From positions 62,001-126,000 of the forward strand of contig JAPXFQ010001666.1 of assembly GCA_028564705.1 (NCBI GenBank): a stretch of DNA of 64,000 nucleotides. The letters run 5' to 3'. This DNA comes from Apricaphanius iberus. Taxonomy: Eukaryota; Chordata; Actinopteri; Cyprinodontiformes; Aphaniidae. The notes under the pieces were generated by a model that had not been told where the DNA came from, ran no database searches, and saw only the letters and a program-made list of their open reading frames with translations. The translations under genes were made by a program, and so were the position numbers. Below are positions 49,061-59,639 of the stretch, piece by piece (positions within the stretch are counted from its first letter, which is position 1; every line of letters starts with the position of its first letter).

Positions 49061-49079
49061 TGGGTGCAAACAACAACCA

Positions 49080-49600
49080 TGGCTTTTTTACATACTTGGC
49101 TGGAAAGATTTGCTTAGTGAACGTAGCTGTGTTGGTTTGGGCTCTGTCTAAAGCCTGGAGATTTAGCAAATGAAATAGGCTTTATTGACTCCATTTTTTT
49201 TTTTTTTTACAAAATAATAAAATAAACCAAACGTCTGAGCCCTTAATATAACAGAGTTTCGTTGTGGTATTCTCAACCTAATTCTCAGAAGCGAGAATAT
49301 TTTAAAAATAAAAATTGTGCTGGAAAGATCTGCTTGCTTCAGCACTCAGTCATTGGACTGGGCTCCAATAGTTTGGGCTCCGTCTACCTTTTGCTATAGT
49401 TAAGAAGCTGGTAGCTTTAACTGCTGAAATCGGCTTTATTGACCAGTGCTTACACAAAAAATAAACCAAAGGTCTGAGCCATTAAATAAGAAAGTTTCAT
49501 CAAATGTTAAAGGTAAAAAGGGCATCACAATAAGCCTTAAATTTAAATTACTGAAATAATTTTTAAAGTATTGCGATGAAGTGGCTTATAACATTACTTG
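49080..49600. mobile_element. Internal fragments of the hAT family seen at 22826-24404, partly duplicated in tandem
   Basis: The segment 49320-49590 parallels 23880-24130: GCTTCAGC..CTCAGT, ACTGGG..CC..AGT, GGGCTCC.TCTAC, AGCTGGT.AGCTTTA, CGGCTTTATTGAC, ATAAACCAAAGG and AATAAGCCTTAAATTTAAAT-like text in the same order. The preceding 49095-49260 repeats part of this unit (GGAAAGAT.TGCTT, GGGCTC.GTCTA, GGCTTTATTGAC, ATAAACCAAACGTCTGAGCC). So one internal piece is present twice in direct orientation. Confidence 0.55.
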
Positions 49601-50059
49601 TTGCCCAAGGTGCTTCACTGCATTCAGACTGAGACTCAAGGCTGGGTCACGAAGTGGGCAGCACTTACAGATTGGGGTAGTTAGGGGTGGGGGGCAGGAT
49701 TTTAGGTAAACCAAGCTTCTTAATTCCGGGTTGAGGTATAACTCCAGGATATAAGTTAAAATTCAGGACAAATTAATACCATATAACGCCAATGGTAACA
49801 TTTTATCAGATGCTATCCCAGACGTTGAAAGCTCTAAAATAGCGTTATTTAGGACCTTTAAGGAATTCAGTTCAATTTTATGCAGATACTACATGAAAAC
49901 ACACAGATACCACTCAGTTCTATATCATTTCATATCATTTGTGGCAAAAAAAAAATTGTTTTTTGTCAGGTATTTGCCTCTTCCAGTCCTGAGTTGTTAG
50001 ACTTACTGTGTGACTGTGCTCCCATAGGTATTTGTAGGGCTAGTTAGCCGGTGGGTGTC

Positions 50060-50400
50060 AGGGCCCCCAGGCAGTTTTTTTTTCTTTTTTTTGGTCCCTC
50101 TCTTTTTCTACCGTATCGTCTGACCAAAGTGGCTCCTGAGAGAACGCTGGGAGGGGTAGGGGGGGTGAGGCTCTCAGAAACGCAACAACAAGATATTGAT
50201 TGAGTAATCTGTGTCATCCGATAGTAATATGTCTAACACCGGCCCCCTGCTGCGGAGCCGCCCAGCCTTCAGTGCAGTCGGGGAAAAGACGAGGCAATTC
50301 ATGCTGAGAGGAAATCAAAGAGGTGTTGGTGGCTGCTGGTTGTTATTGATTATCTATCTGTTTTCATGGCACTTCATCAACACGTTTACATGAACCACTT
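50060..50400. other. Candidate regulatory island
   Basis: Unique block with GATATTGATTGAGTAATCTG at 50191 and TCCGATAGTAATATGTCTAAC, flanked by GC-rich pieces (GGCCCCCTGCTGCGGAGCC). Surrounded by transposon debris on both sides but shows none itself. The T-run at 50077-50092 marks its left border. Confidence 0.35.
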
Positions 50401-50689
50401 TGAATAGAAAAAAGATGATCTGTATTTTTACACCCTTTATCAGTCAATCATGCTTTAATTTTTTTTTCAAAGTTGGTCACATCTGTACTGTAATCAGCAG
50501 TTACCATCAGCAGGCCAACATAAAATAAGATACTTGTTAGAATTTAGGATTTCTTTTTCCAAAAATTTGGATTTCGATTAAATGAAACACAAAAAATATA
50601 AAGAATTTGGGCAATTTCCAAAGTATAAATCTAAAAGAAAACTGTATAATTAAAAATGATGGAGCCACTTCTACTGGAGGTTGTATTTG

Positions 50690-50787
50690 CGTTGATGATT
50701 TTATTTTTGAAGGGGGGGTTGTGGGGTTATTTTAAATCTGTAAAGCACTTTGAGTAACTTTGTTTGAAAAGCGCTTTATAAATAAAG

Positions 50788-50820
<33 letters not shown>
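50690..50820 (+). mobile_element. LINE/SINE 3' tail, family B, with (TTGA)n end
   Basis: AAGCACTTTGAGTAACTTTG and GCGCTTTATAAATAAAGTTT are followed by seven to eight TTGA units. The reverse complement is found at 14137-14245, so this is a dispersed element with a hairpin-like tail and microsatellite end. Confidence 0.85.
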
Positions 50821-50821
<1 letters not shown>

Positions 50822-51389
50822 GAAATAGGCCTAAAAATTGCATTAATAACAGTAGAAATATGGTTTTATTTATTTTCTTTTAGTTTAATCTACATAAAAG
50901 TTTGTATCATTACCACTAAACACATATTTACATCTTAGGCGGACGTAAATCCAAAGTAGACCCTTTTTTTGTTAAACTAGGGGAGATAGGAGATTGGTTG
51001 AAACTGTTTGAAGAAGAAATGTTAAAAAAAAATGACAACTACAACAGTCCTTCTGACTCCATCCAGACAGATCACTGAAGGACCAGAGGAGACTACATGA
51101 AGGTCAGATGTATAACAACCCAAAATATGATTAAAGCTAATGATCGTTTATGATTATGCTCCAAAAGCACCAATACTGTAACAGCTACACCACTACTAGC
51201 AAGTTTTAAACTACTCCTTTTTAGATGCTCATACATTTGTTCCAAGTGACTAGACTTTGTTGTAATCTTTTAAACAGGTTATGATCAATAGTTTAACTGA
51301 TTAACGGATTATCTTAGTCTCTTCCTACAGAAGGTGCTCCTGACCCACCCTGCTTGACAACCCTGACTAAGATGGCATCCCAGTGGAGG
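50821..51389. other. AT-rich spacer, nothing recognised
   Basis: No coding potential or element boundary recognised between the two LINE tails. Confidence 0.5.
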
Positions 51390-51735
51390 AACGTTCTCCA
51401 CGTCCTGCTACCAACTTCTGCTTCTGCATCAGTTCTGTTGCTCTTTCTGTGTCTCTGCTGCTTTCTCCAAACCCCAGACGGTCTCGGCAGATGACCGCTT
51501 ATGCTGAGCCTGGTTCTGCTGGAGGTTTCTTCCTGTTAAAAGGGAGTTTTTCCTCTCCACTGTCACTTAATGCTTGCTCAGTGTGAGGGATTGCTGAGAA
51601 GTCACGACTTAGTCTTCTGTGGTTCTCTAATTCCTAAATTAAACATTGCATTGTAATAACTCTTCTTGTAAAGTACCTTGAGATGACGTCTGTTTTGAAA
51701 TGGCGCTATATAAATAAACTGAATTGAATTGAATT
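51390..51735 (+). mobile_element. L2-type LINE 3' untranslated end
   Basis: Contains CTGGTTCTGCTGGAGGTTTC, GGGAGTTTTTCCTCTCCACT, ATGCTTGCTCAGTGTGAGGG, TTGTAAAGTACCTTGAGATG and GGCGCTATATAAATAAA, closing with a (GAATT)n tail. This is the common 3' end of fish L2-type non-LTR retrotransposons. No reverse transcriptase part is attached, so it is a 5'-truncated copy. A 67-aa open frame inside is not a gene. Confidence 0.85.
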
Positions 51736-51779
51736 AAAGTTCTCTCAAAAATGTTCTTTAACCATTTTTCAGTTTTTCA

Positions 51780-52470
51780 CAGGTGTTGCAGGTGCCAAAG
51801 CTCATTTTGCAACCCAGTCCTTGTACCAGACAGTTACAGCCACAGTTGTATGTTAAAAAGATGACAGCTATTACATAAAGAAAGTCTTTAAATGAGAGTA
51901 TCTACTGGATTAACCAACACTCAGATCAATGGGAAGGTAACTCAGGACAGATCTGATAATGGTTGATTTACACTTGTTGTGGAAGTCTAAACAGATGGCA
52001 ATTCCAAAATAAATGGTTCAGACTGCTTTATGTAACTAGACGTTCAGACTGAGGTTGAATGTTTAGAAACAACCCAGCAACCATCAGATTATGGGCTATG
52101 GACTGATAAAGAAGCTCATGTTCCACAGTCATATAACCTTTAAGAATAAAACTTAATGACAGTGATAGGATTTACGTTTAGAAGAGTCATAAACAGATTT
52201 TTAAGTTTGGGTTTTCCAACAGGACAATGATCCCAGAACTGATTTAAGAAGGTAAAAAGCTCAAATTAAAACCCAACGTCATCTCCAATGGGAATTTATG
52301 GACTATGCTGAAAGGCCAAATGTGTGACTTTAAACCAAGCAGTTTAAGTTACCGCTGCCATGAAGAGACGTAAAATATTCAGCCAGAATTATGCAAGAAG
52401 CTTGTTAATGGGTACCGACACTGTACGTTCGAGGTGTAATTTAGCGGATTAGATAAAATCCCCCAAAATT
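51780..52470 (+). mobile_element. Decayed Tc1-like fragment, transposase C-terminal part
   Basis: The clearest part is 52215-52420: TTCCAACAGGACAATGATCC (F-Q-Q-D-N-D-P, second catalytic aspartate block), then CATCTCCAATGGGAATTTATGGACTATGCTGAA-like text and AGAAGCTTGTTAATGGGTAC near 52397. This order fits the C-terminal third of a Tc1 family transposase. The reading frame is destroyed. Upstream text (51780-52210) is less certain. Confidence 0.6.
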
Positions 52471-52819
52471 CTAACTTGCCGTTCTTAAACAATTTAGCAG
52501 CTACATTTTTTTTACAATTATTTTTGTCTAAACAGATAAAACTTTTAAAAGTTTGTCAAATTACAAGAAATTGTGATTAGAACCACAATTGAAACCAGGT
52601 TCCTACAAGCACTATTATCAAACCAAACAAACTCTTCTAGTTTGCGGTCAGATGGAATTATCTTAGTTATTTTCATGTATGAAATGTCACAAGAAACTTT
52701 TTTTTTTATTCTAAACATTGGAAGTTTACTGTTATTTTTACTGATGCCGATTTTTGTAATCTTTTAATTCTGGTTAATTCACAAGATTTCAGGCAAAAAG
52801 AGGCACAGCTTTGGATGTA

Positions 52820-53490
52820 CAGTTAGACAAAACCTTAAAACATGCAACTTCCATTTTTAACATCATAGGAGAGTGGTAAGAAATCATCCATGAAATTTGG
52901 AGACTTTTGGATCTATCTTTGGATATGATTTCCTGACATTTGACGATGATGTATCAGCACAACGGCAGAAACACCATAGACATGTCCAGTCATCGCATTG
53001 TTCAGGCAGCAGACAGGTTCTGTGCCCCAGAAATGAACGTCTTTTGGTGTGAAATGGACAAATCAACTCCAGAACAAAACCAAACTTCCTTGTGAAATAT
53101 CCTTTACCAACTTGTGCTGAAAGGCTGCTCAGACAGCCATTGCCTTTAAAGCAGCAGGAAGATGACAGTTAACACACTTGGGGACAAGGTTTTTGGAAGA
53201 CATGTCCTTCAGTATGATGAGATTAATATTGAACTGGCTGGCCATAATGGCTTTCGCTACATTCGGAGCCGAAAAGATGAAAACTTACAAACACTATGCT
53301 GACTGTGAAGTACGGGGATGCATTCATGTTGTGAGGTTGTTTTGCTGCAGGAGGGACTGGTGCACTTCACAAAAAAAAAAATGTGGATTGAATTTTTTTC
53401 CTGAAATGTTGAAAGAGCATCCGCCAGGAATTAAAACTTGGGCATTAATGGGGTCTCCCAAATGGACAATGACTCTAATTTAGTCATATA
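52820..53490 (+). mobile_element. Decayed Tc1-like transposon, family D, central transposase region
   Basis: Plus-strand remnants follow the Tc1 transposase order. A stretch around 53235 corresponds to the segment after the first catalytic aspartate (GGCCATAATGGCTTTCGCTA; E-L-x-G-H-N in intact relatives). TTTGCTGCAGGAGGGACTGG at about 53341 matches the glycine-rich middle part, and CAAATGGACAATGACTCTAA at about 53460 aligns with the QMDNDPKH block holding the second catalytic aspartate. Frameshifts and stops break it throughout, so it is inactive. The 101-aa frame at 53178-53483 covers only part. Family assignment is from remembered consensus features. Confidence 0.75.
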
Positions 53491-53879
53491 AGTGGTTACA
53501 AGGTGGCAAGTATATTGGCAAGGTCAATACTTTCATCTCATTCAAAATTTGTTGACAGAGTTGAAACGTTTGGCCTATAAACCTGACTCAGTTACATTGG
53601 TTCTGTAATGGAAAAATGGGCCTAAAGTATGAAAATCCTTTTTGAGAAGTTTTTGATTACCTATAAACCTTATTGACTCAAAACGGGGATATTTGATTCA
53701 AATGTAAAATTTTTAACAACATTTATTTTACATTGTGAATTAATATCTGGCTATAACTGTACCTGAAGGCCTTTATTGCCCTATTTACTAAAAATTAAAT
53801 AACGATGAGCAGCTGAAAGTCAAACAGTTACAACAGCTTTATTGTTTTTGGAAGCATCAAACAATGTGGTGTCCGGAAG

Positions 53880-55012
53880 TAGGTCGTGGGTGTCTCTGTG
53901 AGCCAACGAGCCCACCTCTTTCCTCTCCCTCATCTCCCGTCTCCAGCTTTCCCCTTATCCTCCCCAGCATTCCTCCCTAACCCTCTCTGTGATCCGAGAG
54001 GAAAGCTTTCATTATTTGCTGAGATTGGGATGTCAATCCCGGCACCCCTGACCCAAGCTTGTATGTTTTCTCCCCTTCCGTCATATTGGGGGGAATGATT
54101 AGTGGGGTTATCTCCCCTCCGCTCCACCAGGCTTTCATTCCTGCTCATGGCCTCCACATGTACCTACAGACAAGAAGTGGATCTCCGTCGAATGTCCCCC
54201 TGGTACAGTGTACGATTTTTTTCTATCACACAACATCGTCATCAGCTCAACTGGTTCAAACTTTTGCTATTTTTGCTTTATCTTCCCAATTACTATAAAA
54301 GCACCTTCTCAAATTTAGCTTTGCTTATTGCTTTATAGCTGAATAGAATCAGAAACTAAGATCTAATGGCTATAAAGTTGCTATTAGACGCAATAATGCT
54401 TAAATTTAATATTTAAATGATTTACTTAAACTAAAGGATGCATTTATCATATTTTCTGGAGCTAAAGTAAAATAATTTGCTCAGAATTTTACACATAAAG
54501 ATCTTTGCACAGTGAATTGGGTTTTTTTGCAACTTCTGTGTGCAGAGAGGGCTTCAAACGTTACTCCAGCTGCCCTAAATGAATCCAGCAAAGCTGTGGG
54601 TATTTGTACATGAATTATTTTGTTTCTAATCCCACTAAGAGCAGATATAATAACCAGAACTAAAGCACACTTTGTGCACCAAACTGTAAAATTACATCTT
54701 TTTTTCTTCATTTGTGACCACAAAAAATAGGCCATGTGATTGTTGAACATTTAATTGATGTATTTTTCATCTTCCCTTGTGGATCTTTTTAAAGCTTGCT
54801 GGAACAATAATAATAAAGATCCAATGCAGATTTGCCTCACTGGTCCACTAAAAATGTAAAAACTGAAAGCAGAAACGATCCAAATCAGGCTTTGATTCGC
54901 TCTTAATTTCATCAAAGGTTGTTGTTCTTGTTTTTGTTTCTCCTTCGAATTATTATCGTTTTTATTATAGGTCCATTGGATTAGAAGGAGTTACTGATCC
55001 TCAGAGTATAAG
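53880..55012. other. Unique stretch, weak island then AT-rich spacer
   Basis: 53880-54180 is pyrimidine-rich and free of recognised repeats, with ATCCCGGCACCCCTGACCC at 54034 and a GGGGGGAATGATTAGTGGGG block near 54088. From 54350 to 55012 the sequence is AT-rich with no recognised feature. Confidence 0.3.
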
Positions 55013-55019
55013 CCCCCCC

Positions 55020-55499
55020 CCCCTCTCTTATTCTTTTTGTCTGTCGGGATCTTAACCACACTCCATCCGCACTTCATTAACCCTGAGTCGGGGACAATCC
55101 GCGGTGAGAGCCGGGGGATTTACCAGCTCCTCCTTTCACATGGAAATAAAAAGAAAATCTCCGAGTCATCAAGCAGGACGCGCTGGGCCCTTATTCCTGT
55201 GATAATCAGCTGCGCACTTTGCAAGTATTAAAAGAAAATGCGCAGTCGTTATCTGAATCGGTCACGGCTCCACATGATGGGAATATAATGATCTTTTGGC
55301 AAGATGGGAGGTATTTTCCCCTCCTGTTCTATTTATCCAACCTCACCATCCAGGTGAAATCTGAACAGAGAGATTTTTTTAAGCACTTCTGGGTCCTTGT
55401 TATATCCTCATATACAGCAGGTGCTGTTTTGATGCTGCAGGTATTCTGGCTGCTCCAGGTCAGGCATCAGGCTTTCTGCTTTCAGTGTAAAAAGTAGGA
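55020..55499. other. Candidate regulatory island
   Basis: GC-richer unique segment between AT-rich spacers. It begins after a C11 run (55013-55023) and contains GTCGGGATCTTAACCACACT, AATCCGCGGTGAGAGCC and CCTGTGATAATCAGCTGCGC. Frames are short and unrelated to known proteins. Read as a possible conserved non-coding element of the barhl1 domain. Confidence 0.4.
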
Positions 55500-56089
55500 A
55501 GCAAGTGGCCATAAAAAGGTTTAAACTATGGAGGGGGAGAAATACTTTGATTATTGAACAGTCGGTGCTGACAAAAGCAGTGTGCGATTATAATCACAAA
55601 TAGAAATAAAGAGAATAAATAATTTTAAGGATTTTGAAAGTGAATTTGTTTTGAAAAATCTAACTGGACAACCAACCGTCGATTAAACTCTCTAGCCCTC
55701 ACATTGTGAAATAAAGTTAGATAGAAAATAAATACAATTAAAATGAGTGAAAATAAATTATAAAAAAGAAAAAATGAGAAAAAGTAAAAAGATTTATGAA
55801 AATAACTGCAAAATAAAATCAGAAATTTTTACTCTAATTTTCTTTAGCTCATTTGGAAAGAAAAGGATGGAGAAGAAAATCGGTTAACCTAAAAAGTTGA
55901 CAGCAAAAACCCATTTGCAATCTATAAAATGACTAGATATCAAATTGGAAAATGAAATATGTAAATAGTAATGATGATAAAGCTACAGAAAAAAATAAAT
56001 AAAACTGTTATTTAAAAAAATTATTTCATTTGTTTACTTTATTTTTATACATTTCTATCTTTTCTAACTTCATCACATTGGGAAGCTTT
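55500..56089. other. AT-rich spacer, nothing recognised
   Basis: Strongly A-rich on plus (many AAATAAA and GAAAATAAA runs). No coding, repeat boundary or structured motif seen. Confidence 0.6.
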
Positions 56090-57080
56090 GAATTTAGTGA
56101 GTCTATTAGTGGATGATGGAGTTTGCCTCAGCAGCCGTCGATCCTGATTGGCAGCCTTGGTCACTATTGATTTTACACACTGCACTTGCTCTTTAAAATA
56201 AAGACATAAAGATGTTTGCACCAATTTTATTGTGTTCTTTTGCTCTATGTTATATCTTCACTTGCTTCTTTCACAATGGACCCTTTTTTTGGACGATGAT
56301 GATGATGATGAAAGCAGGAAGCGTCACCGTCCAAGTGTCAGAACCTGGCGCAGTTAGCTGTGTTTTTAATGCAATTTTCCGCCTGATAAAAGCGCAAGTT
56401 CTCAGCCTGTCATTCTGATGTTTCACGGCCTGATCAGACACCCAAGAGGAGGAGAGGGGCTCCCATATAACAGGTGCCATGCGCGGCTGACAGCAGGGGG
56501 AGCTGGCTATCAAACCCATCATCGACTTTCAATTAAAACCTATTAAAGTCTTTTGTCTCATCGTTAACATCCTGCACGCCAAGCCCTGTCCGTCAGCCTG
56601 AACTCCTTTAACCCCTGACGCGCCGCGATGGAATCATGTGGGTGCGCTCAGACTTGGAGGACAGAAGAGGTGGGGGGGAGCCGCCGCTGACCAGCTGTCC
56701 CGGCTCTGATCCACGGCCTGCAGTCAGCTCCAGCCCGGTCACCAGCTGTTGAAGCCGTTTGGCACTGGAGCGCGCATCCAGCACCCTCTCAAGGAAGAAC
56801 TGCATGGATGGAAACAATCAATTTTCCAAAATGGGGATCATTTAGAGGCACTTAAACAATTGCGACGAATACCATTAAAATTTAATGCCGCTCCCTGCAT
56901 TGTTTATGGAAAACGAGTCGGAGTCGCTGCTGTTAAGTCAGAGAAAGTGGGAGCAGTTTGGACTCCATATTCCGGGATATTTGAGTGCACTATAGCGTTT
57001 GGGGAAACAGAGAAGGACGGGATATTGTTAAGGATTTCCAATAAAACTCAAGTTGACATAACACCTTGTTGAAGACAAAT
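56090..57080. other. Candidate regulatory island nearest to barhl1 3' end
   Basis: Non-repetitive sequence of mixed GC content about 1.4 kb past the barhl1 stop codon. I see no transposon similarity and no homologous protein in the frames, including the 107-aa one at 56749-57072. Notable blocks are 56565-56650 (GC-rich) and 56815-57065. Position, uniqueness and composition suggest a conserved non-coding element; conservation was not tested. Confidence 0.4.
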
Positions 57081-57814
57081 GATTTAGATCAGACAAACTG
57101 ATTTTGGTTATTTAGTTCACATAAACCCCGATTTTGCACTTGGACAAGGTTAGGAAAGGAATAATTGAAACTAATCTGCATTTACACTCTTACCAACAAT
57201 AATCAGTCATGCATATTGCTCATATATATTTCTACCCCTCCCACAAATTGCAGATGCTTTTTAACCTCTGCATTTGACTGAAATTTACTCCTGAAAGAAT
57301 AAAATCCACATGTTGATTCCTCGCGTCATTAAATGAAAGACATGTTTTTTATTTCCACATTTATAAAAGTAATTCTTTTTTACATCAAATCCGCCTCCTG
57401 TTTTTCTTTCATTTTTTAATCAGTCCAACCTTTGTTGAGAACTTCACTAGAAATAAAAATAAACTTCACCACTTTGTTGGGAGGGAATTCTTTCAAGAAC
57501 CCTAAATAAACGGATTTTTTTCTTTCTTTAAAAAAGGGGGAAAATTATATCAAATAAAATTCAGGAAATGTACTTATACCAAAATCACTCCACAAGGTTG
57601 ATATCTGCAATATACATGTTCACCAATATAAAGAAGAGTCGGAACAGTACGGAGTTATTTTCACAGCTTCATATGAAATGACAGAAATGATGCACAACGT
57701 CAACAAATCAACTGGCAGCGCCCACCTGAGAAGCACTGGGCCCAAGTCTGATTAATCGATTATCGATAAAAATACAAAATGAGGCCTCACCAAGATGATG
57801 CTTTAAAATCTGTT

Positions 57815-57828
57815 GGGGGGGGGGGGGG
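57815..57828. repeat. G14 homopolymer
   Basis: Fourteen consecutive G on plus, which would be a C run in barhl1 RNA if transcribed. Homopolymers of this size are often mis-sized by sequencing. Confidence 0.9.
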
Positions 57829-58114
57829 TTAAAACCGCATCTCAGATATAAATAATTTGACATATTTAAGTCAGCAAGAGCCAAGGTTTGTGGATCCATA
57901 CATCCGGTCCATCCTTTCTCAAGACCGTATATTTATTATCCCACCAGTTCGGTTTAAACTGGGCACAGTAGCAAACAATCGAAGAAAAAACAAAGTCTGC
58001 TTAATTCTTATTTACACGTTAACGACTCAGACTAATGAAAAAAAAAAAAAAATATTGTTCCTTTGGATGATACTACTTTTTATTCTCACAGGAAAGTTTG
58101 CTCATTTTACCCGC

Positions 58115-58115
58115 A

Positions 58116-58173
<58 letters not shown>
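58115..58173. repeat. (AAT)n microsatellite
   Basis: About 59 bp of nearly perfect AAT repeat roughly 300 bp after the barhl1 stop codon, inside the probable 3' UTR if a distal polyadenylation site is used. Confidence 0.95.
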
Positions 58174-58462
58174 GGCTCTAAGTTGAAGAACCGGAGCCCG
58201 AATACTGACACTGGGTGTAAATAAATACTAAACTTAGAGGCTTTACTGCTTCCTGAAAAATAAATAAATTATAAATAAAGCTTCTGTCTCACAAAGACAA
58301 ACAAAAACAACAGCAAAACGTCCGTTTGTAGTCTGTTCGGATCACTTTCGTCCAGTTTTGTACCATAAAGGCCGAACTGTTTCTCCTCCTCTGAGCTTTA
58401 TTTGTCCGGTTTTAATCAAACGGGTCCAATCAGTTTTATAAAAAGTCAGCAGGGGGCCCGGC

Positions 58463-58769
58463 TCACCGCTGCTGAGCAGGCCGGGGAAGCACTCCAGACA
58501 TAGGGGGCAGAGCAGGCGGTGGTGGCGGCGGCGGCTCTCCGCCTCCCTGCAGGCCGTGAAGCAGGATCCGCGGGACCAGGGGTCTCTGTAGGGCTGGCGG
58601 GGGCGCCGAGGGGCCCCTGTACAGGTACAAGGCCGCCCCGGGGTCAAGGTTGGACACCAGGCTCTGTGGGTAGAAGTACGGCGACGGGAACATCCTCTGC
58701 AGGGCGGAGTAGTTCCCGGCTTCTGCCAGCAGCTCCAGCCCGACTGCAGTCTGCCGCTTCCACTTTGTC
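58463..58769 (-). CDS. barhl1: barhl1 exon 3: end of homeodomain, C-terminal domain and stop
   Basis: Terminal coding exon. The acceptor (TTTCTCTCCAG on the minus strand, AG at 58770-58771) is followed by the base that completes Arg53, then TKWKRQTAVGLELLAEAG. The 307 bp give 1 base plus 101 codons plus TGA at 58463-58465, so the phase fits exon 2 exactly. The C-terminus contains NYSALQRMFPSPYFYPQ, SLVSNLDPGAALYLYRGP and RPLVPRILLHGLQ, a proline run (EPPPPPPPALPP) and the ending VLPRPAQQR. The LYLYRGPSAPPPALQRPLVP stretch points to BARHL1: BARHL2, as I remember it, has an alanine/serine-rich insertion here. The proline run looks longer than in mammalian BARHL1 and is coded by a CCG/CCA-rich repeat, so length variation is plausible. 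Longer open frames overlapping this exon in other frames are shadows. Confidence 0.95.
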
Positions 58770-59639
58770 CTGGAGAGAAATAAAACAGACTGTTTTTAGT
58801 CTTTCTGCAGCCGAAAGCGATTGTGTTTGACACTCCAAAATATCTCCCATCTGTTACCTATCTGTTAACCTGGGATCCAATTAGAAGTAGAGAATGTTTT
58901 CCTCCTTTTTCCCCCCTCTCTCCTTACCACCCGCTCTGTTTTTTAAAAATCACCCAAATCTCCAGCCTGCCACTTTGTGTTCACACCCAAACACGTCTTT
59001 CGGATTGCCAGCGTGCACTCCGCGTAGGTGAATAATTCATAATAAAGATAATTGAGTAGATATAGTAGTTTGTTTGAATTATTAATATGCACACATGCAA
59101 GGATGCATTATTCATGAGCAATCCCTACTCAAAGTGTCTGTTTTTTATATTTATCTATGTCTTTTAGCTGCATGAGAGCCAGAAATAAAATAAAAGATAA
59201 ATAAATAAGTGGGCGCACTCAGGTTAATTCAACCACACACTGTGATGACCAGCAGGGGCTCTCCCATTTTATTATTATAAATACTAGCAATAATTCAGAT
59301 TGATATGTTCAGTTTTTTATTAAAAAGAAATAAGAAAAAGGTGTTTTTTGATTTTCCTGAGAATTATAAAAATAAATAAATAAATAAAAACAATTCATGT
59401 GGATATTCTCTCTCTAAATTATCTTGCAATTATCCAAGGAGAATTCTTTGGAAAATGCATAGAAAAGATGAGAAAGTGGATGAAAAACCAAACGTTAAAT
59501 GTGTCTGAAAATTTGTCAGGAGTGATGAAATTGGCCAACCAAGCCTAGTTGTCTAAGCCTATGTTTAGGCTAAATTGTGCAATAATAAATACACATAAAA
59601 AAAAGTCAGGATAACTGCTGGTCGATTTAAAATACCCAT

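Larger units (their letters stand above)
57081..58462 (-). other. barhl1: barhl1 3' untranslated region and immediate 3' flank
   Basis: Region directly after the stop codon. Minus-strand AATAAA signals (TTTATT on plus) occur at 58397-58402, 58079-58084, 57932-57937 and 57348-57353. The first is only about 60 bp after the stop, so one of the later ones is more likely to end the transcript, but the sequence alone cannot decide. The interval also holds a (AAT)n array, a poly-A run near 58040 and a G14 run. Confidence 0.5.

Noticed and set aside
50788..50820. TTGA repeats as a possible independent microsatellite locus
   Set aside because: They are the tail of the retroelement immediately before them.
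58342..58833. 163-aa minus-strand frame overlapping barhl1 exon 3
   Set aside because: It is out of frame with the recognised Barhl1 C-terminus, runs through the splice acceptor and has a low-complexity Arg/Pro-rich composition.
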